Below, in pieces: positions 53,257 to 60,149 of a stretch of DNA of 64,000 bases. A program made the position numbers and the translations under genes. Origin of the DNA: JAMQKA01 sp043951865 (GTDB lineage: Bacteria > Bacteroidota > Rhodothermia > Balneolales > Balneolaceae); the NCBI RefSeq assembly GCF_043951865.1, contig NZ_JBINJF010000020.1, forward strand, positions 37,575 through 101,574, read 5' to 3'. Below the pieces are notes generated by a model that was given only the letters and a program-made list of their open reading frames with translations, was not told the origin of the DNA and made no database searches. The stretch's first letter is position 1, and each line of letters begins with the position of its first letter.

Positions 53257-54342
53257 ATGAAATTAAATAATTCAATTAAGTATGGTTTTCGTCAAAAAAT
53301 CTCTTTCAGAAAGATAGGTGCTATAAGCGCTGTTGCATTGCTTACTTTATTTTTTTGCAGTTGTAGTTCAACTAATGATAAAACTCAGCAAATGGATCAG
53401 GTATCTCAGAAGCAACAAAAGAAGCGAATCTTATTTGATACAGATACGAATAATGAAATAGATGATCAGCATGCATTGGCCTATCTCTTATTTAATCAGC
53501 ACATATTCGATGTAGAAGGAGTAACTGTCAATTCAACAAAAGAACCGGATGTAAAATTAGATTACATAGAGGCTCAACGAATATTGAAGCTCTCCAAGTC
53601 ATATCAGAATATCCCTTTAAAAGAGGGGGCTGACAGTACCTTTCCAGAAATAGAAGATCAAGTGAATCAACCAAATTTTGAAGGTTCCTCTGCGGTCAAC
53701 TTTATTATTGAGCGGGCCATGGCCGATGAAGAAAATGAACTCATTATTTTAGCTGTGGGTAAGCTAACCAATGTAGCTTTGGCATTAAAAAAAGAACCTG
53801 CCATCGCATCAAAAGCACGTCTAGTTTGGCTTGGATCAAACTATCCTGAACCTGGCGAGCATAATCAAGTCTCCGATACTACAGCTATGAACTACCTACT
53901 CAATTCGGATATTCCTTTTGAGATGGTAACTGTACGCTATGGGAAGCCCTCCGGAACTTCCGCCGTTAAAGTGACAAAGGGTCAAATAATACATAGAATG
54001 CCTGATAAAGGGCCTAATATTTCTGATCCAATTGAGGGACGCCACGGTGGGAAATTTAGTAACTTCGGAGATTATTCTGTGAACTTATTTCAAAATTATA
54101 AGATGGATGGAGACCCACCTTCGAGACCTTTATTTGATATGGCTGCTGTAGCAATAGTTAAGAACCCAGACTGGGGTGACTCAAAAGAAATACCATCTCC
54201 TATATTAATTGATAATCAATGGGTGGAAAGACCTGATAATGAAAGAAAAATTACTGTGTGGGAAAATTTCCATATATATGAAATTATGAGCGATTATTTT
54301 AAAACGATGAAAAATCCGATGATTGAAAATAGTAACTTATAA
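53257..54342 (+). CDS. Nucleoside hydrolase 3 (lipoprotein)
   Basis: 361 residues; signal peptide with lipobox FCSC (LLTLFFCSCSSTNDK), so membrane-anchored. Metal loop LFDTDTNNEIDDQHALAYLL is a different subfamily from hydrolases 1 and 2 (DTDTNNEIDD). Other segments: EGVTVNSTKEPDVKLDYIEA, LIILAVGKLTNVALAL, LGSNYPEPGEHNQVSDTTAM and LFDMAAVAIVKNP. It lies 73 bp after hydrolase 2 in the same direction and is probably co-transcribed. The stop codon at 54340 is overlapped by the start of an inverted repeat. Last gene of the island. Confidence 0.88.
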   Translation: MKLNNSIKYGFRQKISFRKIGAISAVALLTLFFCSCSSTNDKTQQMDQVSQKQQKKRILFDTDTNNEIDDQHALAYLLFNQHIFDVEGVTVNSTKEPDVKLDYIEAQRILKLSKSYQNIPLKEGADSTFPEIEDQVNQPNFEGSSAVNFIIERAMADEENELIILAVGKLTNVALALKKEPAIASKARLVWLGSNYPEPGEHNQVSDTTAMNYLLNSDIPFEMVTVRYGKPSGTSAVKVTKGQIIHRMPDKGPNISDPIEGRHGGKFSNFGDYSVNLFQNYKMDGDPPSRPLFDMAAVAIVKNPDWGDSKEIPSPILIDNQWVERPDNERKITVWENFHIYEIMSDYFKTMKNPMIENSNL

Positions 54343-54533
54343 CGCGTTTACCGGTTACGTTTAAACGATTTTGAACAAGGGGTAACGTATTGCTGACCCA
54401 CCCCTGGCTCCCCTCCCGAGGAGGGGACAAGTTGCCTCCCCTCTTGATGAGTGGATTAATCGGTGTGTTATTTTTCCACTTTGCTTATAATCTACAGTTT
54501 GTTGCTTTAACTGGTAAACGGGTTAACTTATAA
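54337..54533. repeat. Inverted repeat around a CTCC/GGAG-rich spacer
   Basis: TTATAACGCGTTTACC (54337-54352, followed by GGTTA) and, inverted, GGTAAACGGGTTAACTTATAA at 54513-54533 share TAAC-n-CGTTTACC-n-GTTA in opposite orientation. A single similar word (TTAAGCGTTTACA) is at 38317. Between the arms is the hairpin text CCCCTCCCGAGGAGGGG at about 54412-54428. It may be a decayed small element or a CGTTTAC-type LacI-family operator pair. Confidence 0.45.
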
Positions 54534-54654
54534 TAATTATTAGGTCGAGAAAGCATATGAAGATTTATTCCCATATCCCCTAAATATCTCTCTGGCCCTT
54601 GATTGGGTCAGAGTGGAATTCCTAATCAATCTTGCATAGTAGACATTACAGACT

Positions 54655-54674
54655 TGTCCAGCAAGTGTCCAACA
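54655..54674 (+). promoter_or_regulatory. Paired integrase arm-type sites, right end
   Basis: TGTCCAGCA at 54655-54663 and TGTCCAACA at 54666-54674, starts 11 bp apart, 103 bp inside the attR candidate. Spacing, orientation and sequence match the left pair (15377-15396). In a circular form these pairs would flank the attP core on both sides. Confidence 0.6.
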
Positions 54675-54776
54675 TTTCTTACAAAAAGATGCATTTAGAA
54701 TTTTTTAAGATTGCCGTGTTTCGTAGTTGAAATGATTTAAACCTACTTTTAGTGTGTTGAAATGCAAATATTTCCT

Positions 54777-54791
54777 TTCTGGTGGGGATAC
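54777..54791 (+). other. Putative attR (imperfect tRNA-Arg 3' end copy)
   Basis: TTCTGGTGGGGATAC against the tRNA end TCCTGGTGGGGGTAC: 13 of 15 positions, same orientation. A chance match of this quality somewhere in 50 kb is not negligible, so the call leans on the nearby arm-type boxes and the absence of backbone repeats between the borders. Confidence 0.5.
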
Positions 54792-55007
54792 AAACAAAGT
54801 GCTGGGTATCAGTCATTTGGCTCAAAAGGTCACGAAACCTTTTTCCCGGCATTGGATGTTCTTTCAGTGTGAACTAAAACAATCCTGTTGAATCACTGGC
54901 AATAAGTCAGTTGTAGGGATAGCAAATAACTGATAACCAGTTCGCAAATAAGAAACTGTGCCCTCCCGAGGTTGACGTTACTGATATGAAAAAATGCGGG
55001 CTAACAG

Positions 55008-55700
55008 CTAAATCAGGGGAACAAGCACTCCACTCAAAATCAAGGCACCTGCCCAGACCAGGTCGATATTAAACCAGGCCGATTTGAGGAGCCTGAGCCC
55101 CAACTTTTCATAGACGATAACAGCTATAAGTCCCATTATCAGCAGATATCCTACCGTGTGGGCCAGTATGACAAGAATGCCAATCATCGGATCGGTTGGC
55201 AGGTTGGACAAAACGCTGGCATGACTGGCATGGTCCACCATCGCCCCTGTTTGATGATCCATGTGGGATGATGACATTCCGGGCTCAGCGTCCATCCCGC
55301 CAAAAAGAAACGGCAGGACCATCAGGCCGGCACCGTGAGCAGAAGCCATCAAAAATGACCAGGTGGTAAGCTGGCGAAAGTTAACCTGCATGCCCCCATA
55401 ACGGGGGTGGCGATTGCGAATCAGCTTATAAACACCGAATACGATCAGTATGGCGGCGACAATCCACTTCAGGATTTCAAAAGGAATCACCAGCCCTATA
55501 ATACCGACCAGCAGCAGTGTTACACCGATGGCCAACGCATGGCCAAGAGCCAGGGGAAGCAGGGCCGACCATACGGCCGCCCTGCGTTGTTCCTGTAACC
55601 CCAGACTCACGGCGAACAGCCATCCCATGCCCGGGTTGATCCCGTGAAAGATCCCCAGCAGCAGGAGCATGACAAACGTGAATATCAGTTCAGCAAACAT
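55008..55700 (-). CDS. UreH/NreB-like membrane protein with His-rich loop
   Basis: Started at ATG 55700 the protein has 230 residues and clears the upstream gene by 10 bp; an upstream ATG at 55793 would overlap it by 83 bp. About six membrane segments. The first contains LLLLGIFHGINPGMGWLFAV with the HGINPGMG motif, as in NiCoT/UreH-type transporters (compare HxxxxD/H motifs). A long loop between segments is histidine-rich (SSSHMDHQTGAMVDHASHAS), suggesting metal binding. It is directly downstream of the selenium-binding-type protein on the same strand, so it may supply a metal, perhaps copper or nickel, for that enzyme. Metal and direction of transport are unknown. Confidence 0.65.
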   Translation of the reverse strand: MFAELIFTFVMLLLLGIFHGINPGMGWLFAVSLGLQEQRRAAVWSALLPLALGHALAIGVTLLLVGIIGLVIPFEILKWIVAAILIVFGVYKLIRNRHPRYGGMQVNFRQLTTWSFLMASAHGAGLMVLPFLFGGMDAEPGMSSSHMDHQTGAMVDHASHASVLSNLPTDPMIGILVILAHTVGYLLIMGLIAVIVYEKLGLRLLKSAWFNIDLVWAGALILSGVLVPLI

Positions 55701-55710
55701 GATGTCGGGA

Positions 55711-57129
55711 TTAGTTTTTATTGGAATAACAGAATGAATCCGAAGAGGTGTCTCCACCCTGGAGCCGGACCTGGTGAGGCCGAACTCCTTCAAACTCCAG
55801 GAAGAAGGACTCGTCGAATTTCATTTCACCCTTATTGGGCTTCGCATTGATTTTGCTCATCCAGCCCTTGATGCCATCGGGGTAGAACTGGGCATCCCAG
55901 GGGGAATAAAGCGAGTTGGTCAGATAAATACGCCGGCCGTCACGGCTGATTTCCACCATCTGCGGGGCGCCGTTTCGTGGCACATCAGGAGTCGCAGGAT
56001 GTGGAGTGCGACGGACAATACCGCCAATATGCAGTGAGTCCGTAAACTCCGGGTTGAAAGGATCACTGACATCATACTGGCGCAACTCTCCCGTACCCCA
56101 GCAGGATACGTAGAGGTAGCGGTCGTCGAGCGACAGGTTGATATCTGTGACCAGTGGCGGTACGGCTCCAAACCCCTGCAGCAGCGGCGGAAGATCTTCC
56201 GCCTCAGCGGGCTCGGCAGGTATCGTAATGACCTTTTTCGTCTTCCACTCGGCTTTCCCGTTGTGCCCCTCGCGGTACCACAGGAAGATCGACGCGGAGA
56301 GGTCTTCAAGCGAGAGCACCACCCCGGCAAATCCATAGGCTTTTTGGGGATTATGGGCCGGGCGGAGCTCCAGCACCATCTGATGCTCAGCGCCAAGATC
56401 CAGCGTTTGCAAATGATCATGGGTGCGCAAATCCCAGACGTGGAGAGAGTGCCCGTATTTGCCGTTCAGCAGCAGCTCGGGGTCAACTCCCCTGGATACC
56501 ATGTTGGGCGTGCCCCACTCGCTGGTAAGCATGGTATCGTATCCGAGGTGCCACCAAAAGTCATACGAGAGGTATTGGTCGCCCCGGTTTCGCTCCCACG
56601 GTCCGAGGACCTCGAACGTCTCATGATCGAGCATAAAGATGCCGCCCGGCCCGTCACCCTCTGCGGAGCCCAGCGCATTTATATAAATACCATTAGGCCC
56701 GCAGTGCACAGTGTGGGGCGCGGAATACCCGGCTTTCTCCCTGATGGTTTCTGCTTCAATGGTCTTGATCAGCTTGGGATTACGCGGGTCCGGCTTGGTA
56801 TCGATGATATGGATGCGCGACGATGCGATGCCCGGTACAATCAGGTAGCGACGTTCTGCGTGAGCGTGTGGCGCGTACCCGCAGAGGTGAGAGCTGCATG
56901 CATTCCATCCGAAATGGTGCAGTTCGTTATCCGATTCGGGCAGCTCCACTTTACTAATGAGCTTACCATAGGTTTTAGATTTGGGATCAACATCTACGAC
57001 GCCAATAGCGTCTTTTTCACCTTCCCCCTCCGGATTGAAAATAGCGACATAGGCTATTTCTTCATCCGGTGCTTCCATCGCCATTTGCGGCGAGGTGTAA
57101 AACGTTTCATCAGGTTTCCATTTTGCCAT
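55711..57129 (-). CDS. Selenium-binding protein 56 / methanethiol oxidase family
   Basis: 472 residues of the SBP56 family, a beta-propeller that in studied bacteria oxidises methanethiol to formaldehyde, hydrogen sulfide and peroxide with copper. Landmarks: MAKWKPDETFYTSPQMAM start, HHFGWNACSSHLCGYAPHAH (the Cys/His segment), LIVPGIASSRIHIIDTKPDPRNPKLIK, PHTVHCGPNGIYINALG, WGTPNMVSRGVDPELLL, and the ending EGVRPHQVRLQGGDTSSDSF. Length is the family norm. No signal peptide is visible. With the His-rich membrane protein 10 bp downstream it forms a two-gene unit. Confidence 0.92.
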   Translation of the reverse strand: MAKWKPDETFYTSPQMAMEAPDEEIAYVAIFNPEGEGEKDAIGVVDVDPKSKTYGKLISKVELPESDNELHHFGWNACSSHLCGYAPHAHAERRYLIVPGIASSRIHIIDTKPDPRNPKLIKTIEAETIREKAGYSAPHTVHCGPNGIYINALGSAEGDGPGGIFMLDHETFEVLGPWERNRGDQYLSYDFWWHLGYDTMLTSEWGTPNMVSRGVDPELLLNGKYGHSLHVWDLRTHDHLQTLDLGAEHQMVLELRPAHNPQKAYGFAGVVLSLEDLSASIFLWYREGHNGKAEWKTKKVITIPAEPAEAEDLPPLLQGFGAVPPLVTDINLSLDDRYLYVSCWGTGELRQYDVSDPFNPEFTDSLHIGGIVRRTPHPATPDVPRNGAPQMVEISRDGRRIYLTNSLYSPWDAQFYPDGIKGWMSKINAKPNKGEMKFDESFFLEFEGVRPHQVRLQGGDTSSDSFCYSNKN

Positions 57130-57391
57130 GACAGTTATCCTTTTTTAGTTGTGGTTTATATAGGCATAATCATTTATTCACGAATCGTGCCAAAAAAGGA
57201 AGGTTTTTATAACCTGTTGACTAGCAGTGTGTTACGGGTTTTATTCTGTTGGGTAGGGGATAGTGAAATATCGTTATTTACGAAATGTCGTAACTAAATT
57301 TCGTAAAAATATTACCTGAAGATGAACAAAAAGGGGGATCTCAACTGGTGGATAGGAGTTTTGCCAATAACGCCCTTTTGGAAAAAACTAT

Positions 57392-57523
57392 TAGAGACCT
57401 TTGCAAAACCTCCCGGCCCAACCGCTGTATTTGCGGTCGGACCGGTTTAAACGCTCTCACAGATCCCGACTGCTGTCGGGACGGCAAAAACAGCCATCCG
57501 ACGGGTATTTCAAAGCCCCCCTA
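57392..57523 (+). repeat. MITE-like repeat R3 with shared termini
   Basis: Left end AGAGACCTTTGCAAAACC, right end TTTCAAAGCCCCCCT; core differs from R1 and R2 and contains the hairpin CCCGACTGCTGTCGGG (57466-57481) and AACCGC/GCGGT arms. The ends are those of the same element group as R1/R2. Confidence 0.65.
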
Positions 57524-57533
57524 TAAAAAAGTT

Positions 57534-57609
57534 ACGCAGAGAATACACTGAGAACCACAAAGAAGAATCCCTCTGTGAAACTCTGTGCCTGCTCCGATAT
57601 TCTCTGTGT
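57534..57609. other. Long hairpin of CACAGAG-type sequence
   Basis: ACGCAGAGAATA (57534-57545) pairs with TATTCTCTGTGT (57598-57609) with one mismatch; inside are further CTCTGTG words. It may serve as a terminator. The same words occur at 1337-1380. Confidence 0.45.
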
Positions 57610-57690
57610 TATAGCTTGGCAGATCTAAAAATTTGGCTTTCTTACTAACTATTTTGGCAACCTAATCCAAAACACATTTTAAATTTGGGA

Positions 57691-59697
57691 CTAGTCGGAG
57701 GGCCGTTTAATATTGAGCGCCTTCATCCGCGAGCTGAACGTGGAGGGGGGAACGCCAATCAGCTCGGCGGCACCACCTTTGCCGGCTACTTTCCAGTCTG
57801 TTGCTTTTAGCGCCCGGATCATGTTCCGGCGTTCTTCCTGCAGCAGTTCTTCGGCCGTGAGTATCCGACCGTTGGCCGCATGAGAGGAATTCGATTGATC
57901 CGTGCGTAAAGCACCGGTAAGTACACTGGGAAGGTTAAGCGTATCATCCGGTGAGGTTATCACTGCCCGTTCTATAATATTTTGCAGCTCGCGGACATTG
58001 CCCGGCCAGTCGTACGACCGAAGGTGATTTTTGTCACCCGGCGTCAACGGTTTCATCCTGCGACCGAACTGTTTTGAAAATCGCTCTGTGAATGCTTCAG
58101 CCAGTAACAGGATATCATCGCCACGCTCCCTGAGAGGAGGAATTGTAATCGGAAACACATTGAGACGATAGTATAGATCGGCACGAAAGCCACCCTCCTG
58201 GATCATCTTTTTCAGATCGCGATTGGTCGCGGCGATGACCCGCACATTCACTTTTTGCGTCTGGGAGGAGCCCACCGGTTCAAATTCGCCCTCCTGGAGT
58301 ACCCGGAGCAGTTTCGGTTGCAGGGACTTGGGCAGTTCACCGATCTCATCTAAAAATATCGTCCCGCCGTCGGCCAGGGCAAAGCGCCCTTTACGCTGTC
58401 CCGTAGCACCGGTAAAGGCCCCTTCTTCGTGACCAAAAAATTCACTTTCGATTAATGTTTCCGGGATGGTCGCACAATTCACCTTGATCAGCGGTTTGTC
58501 ACTTCTTGTGCTCTTTGCGTGGATCGCCCGGGCCACAAGCTCTTTGCCGGTGCCGGTTTCCCCGGAGATAAGGACCGTTGCATTGGTACCGGCCACCTGG
58601 TCGATTTCGTCGAACACTTTCAGCATGCAGGGACTCCGCCCGATTATTTCGTCAGAGTTGTGGATGAGATCGAGCTCCTCCCGCAAATATTCCGACTCGG
58701 CCGACAGGGTATTAATTCTCTTCTCGGCTTTTATGCGATCTGTGATGTTTCTCAGAATCAGATTAAAATAGGTATTTCTGTTGTGTTCATAGCAGGACAG
58801 GGTAGCCTCAAACTGGAATGAATTCCCTTTTTTCCCCACAGCTTTTAGTCCCCCGGGAATCCAGAGATAACGCTGCCCCATGGGTCGATCGCGAAGGCCC
58901 TTCAGCAGATTTCTCAGTTTGTGCCCGGATTCTGCCAGCAGGTATCGCTCAAAGGATTCTCCCAGCATGGTATCGTTATTTTTATCCTCGAACAGTTCCA
59001 GTGCCGCCCGGTTGGCCTGGGTAACCGTGAGGTCGGACGTGATCTCAATAATGGCGTCCATGGCACTGTCGAAAAGGCGGCTGAGCTGCCCTTCTCGTTC
59101 TCTCAGGCGCTGCTCGGCCTTAATCCGGCGCAGCTCCGAAGCCCCGCGATCAGCAAAGATCTTGAACAGTGCAACATCGCGATACTTTTCCGGCATTTCT
59201 CGCGTGTCCATAACTGCAAGGTTCCCAAGGGTGTTACCGTCAAGGTCGAGCAGGGGGGCTCCCAGGTAGCTCATCGCGTTGTATTTCTGTAAATCGGGAT
59301 CGTCCGGGAAAAGGTTAACAACATTTTTTGGGACATGCAGCATCTCTTTCTTTCCCAATACGATTTCACAGGGGGTTCCCGGAACATCATATTCATATCC
59401 CTCGATAAACCGATCACCCATCCAGAAGGCAAGGGCACGTAATTTTTGTCCCTTTTCTTTATACTCCGTTATCCAGGCACTTTCTGTGTGCAGCGCCTCC
59501 GCAAGGTGTTTGACGAGCTTCCTGAAAAAAGCGTTGCCTGTGTGAGCAGCCGTTCCTTGCAGTATAGTCCTTAGCGCTTGATGTTCCTCGAAAGGTGGGG
59601 CATCATATTGTTCTTTATTGCCCATTTTATTAACCACAAGTGTTTGTTTTTGTGGATCTTGCAGGTGGCTACTCCGGGAAGGTACTGCACTTTCCAA
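57691..59697 (-). CDS. Sigma-54-dependent transcriptional activator with GAF and PAS domains
   Basis: 668 residues. Order: GAF-like domain (about 45-190, SAWITEYKEKGQKLRALAFW), PAS domain (about 203-320), coiled linker, AAA+ domain with Walker A GETGTGKE at 379-386, the sigma-54 contact loop GAFTGA at 426-431, Walker B GGTIFLDEIGE at 444-454, and a C-terminal Fis-type HTH (about 625-668, WKVAGKGGAAELIGVPPSTFSSRMKALNI). The domain set matches the FhlA/NtrC-like activators. The start may instead be the ATG at 59625, giving 644 residues. No sigma-54 -24/-12 promoter that I could recognise lies directly beside it. Target genes unknown; the SBP56 pair downstream on the same strand is a candidate. 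Confidence 0.93.
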   Translation of the reverse strand: MESAVPSRSSHLQDPQKQTLVVNKMGNKEQYDAPPFEEHQALRTILQGTAAHTGNAFFRKLVKHLAEALHTESAWITEYKEKGQKLRALAFWMGDRFIEGYEYDVPGTPCEIVLGKKEMLHVPKNVVNLFPDDPDLQKYNAMSYLGAPLLDLDGNTLGNLAVMDTREMPEKYRDVALFKIFADRGASELRRIKAEQRLREREGQLSRLFDSAMDAIIEITSDLTVTQANRAALELFEDKNNDTMLGESFERYLLAESGHKLRNLLKGLRDRPMGQRYLWIPGGLKAVGKKGNSFQFEATLSCYEHNRNTYFNLILRNITDRIKAEKRINTLSAESEYLREELDLIHNSDEIIGRSPCMLKVFDEIDQVAGTNATVLISGETGTGKELVARAIHAKSTRSDKPLIKVNCATIPETLIESEFFGHEEGAFTGATGQRKGRFALADGGTIFLDEIGELPKSLQPKLLRVLQEGEFEPVGSSQTQKVNVRVIAATNRDLKKMIQEGGFRADLYYRLNVFPITIPPLRERGDDILLLAEAFTERFSKQFGRRMKPLTPGDKNHLRSYDWPGNVRELQNIIERAVITSPDDTLNLPSVLTGALRTDQSNSSHAANGRILTAEELLQEERRNMIRALKATDWKVAGKGGAAELIGVPPSTFSSRMKALNIKRPSD

Positions 59698-60149
59698 CTC
59701 AGGTCAAATTCATCACGCACATTTTTTTGAATATTACCAATTTCATTAACTGTTGGTGGTGTTTGGGCTCTCTGCCTTTGCCCGGTGGAAACCTGTTTGG
59801 CCTCGATACAAAAGCGACCGGTAAAAAAGGGGAACGCGGTTTTGGAAATTAGTCGCTTGCCAATGCCTACATACTCAATAAAAGCGATCCCGTATCCATA
59901 CCTGTCCCGCATCCCCCACCCTGTTTCCACACAGGTTTGGGGGGATAAACAATACTGACACGCGGTTGATGATCTACTCCACTCTACTTACGAGAGGACT
60001 TTGCAAAACCGTTGTTTTGCTCAATTCCGGCATTTTCGCGGATTCGAACTCCTCATTTATGAGATATAAACTGCGGTTTCGAATCCGCTCAGGCTTTAGC
60101 CTTGAACAAAACCCCGGGGTTTTCAAAGCCCCCTTACGAATAATCCGGA
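59698..60149. other. Intergenic region with repeat copy R2b
   Basis: About 450 bp. R2b occupies 59993-60134. The 290 bp before it contain open frames on both strands but none with family resemblance. A frame on the minus strand (59930 to 59571) overlaps the regulator start and is not credible. Confidence 0.45.
59993..60134 (+). repeat. MITE-like repeat, family R2, copy b
   Basis: Left end AGAGGACTTTGCAAAACCG, right end GGTTTTCAAAGCCCCCT. Core palindrome CGGATTCGAACTCC ... GCGGTTTCGAATCCG (60039-60088), as in R2a. A direct repeat CTTACGA flanks it: 59987-59993 at left and 60133-60139 at right, so a target duplication is likely, though its exact length depends on where the terminus is set. Confidence 0.75.

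Larger units (their letters stand above)
15304..54791. mobile_element. Putative tRNA-Arg-integrated genomic island (about 39.5 kb)
   Basis: Supported by: a tRNA 3' end at the left border and an imperfect copy at the right; paired 9-bp boxes of the form TGKCCARCA inside both borders, each pair 11 bp apart; a tyrosine integrase, HTH excisionase-like protein and P4-type primase inside; visibly lower GC than the flanks over most of its length; and six MITE-like repeats in the flanks with none found inside. Cargo is a defence module (15.4-26.8 kb) and a rus-like utilisation locus (32.5-54.3 kb). The integrase is in the middle rather than at an end, so the island may be composite. Confidence 0.6.
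54534..55007. other. Gene-free region holding the right island border
   Basis: Nearly 500 bp without a credible gene on either strand. It contains the arm-type boxes (54655-54674) and the attR candidate (54777-54791), listed separately. The rest shows no feature I recognise. Confidence 0.5.
57130..57690. other. Intergenic region with a MITE-like repeat and a hairpin
   Basis: About 560 bp. It holds R3 (57392-57523) and a CACAGAG-type hairpin (57534-57609). A direct TTTCGTAA/TTACGAAA-type palindromic word occurs near 57275-57305 (TTTACGAAATGTCG, ATTTCGTAAAAA). No gene. Confidence 0.45.

Noticed and set aside
56263..57297. Open frame opposite the selenium-binding gene (344 codons, plus strand)
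   Set aside because: Antisense shadow of an intact SBP56 protein.
59571..59930. Open frame on the minus strand overlapping the regulator start (119 codons)
   Set aside because: No recognisable domain, odd composition, and overlap with the better-supported sigma-54 regulator.
60039..60088. tRNA T-arm-like sequence (GGTTTCGAATCC) inside repeat R2b
   Set aside because: It is the arm of the repeat's own palindrome; no other tRNA stems surround it, and R2a has the same palindrome.
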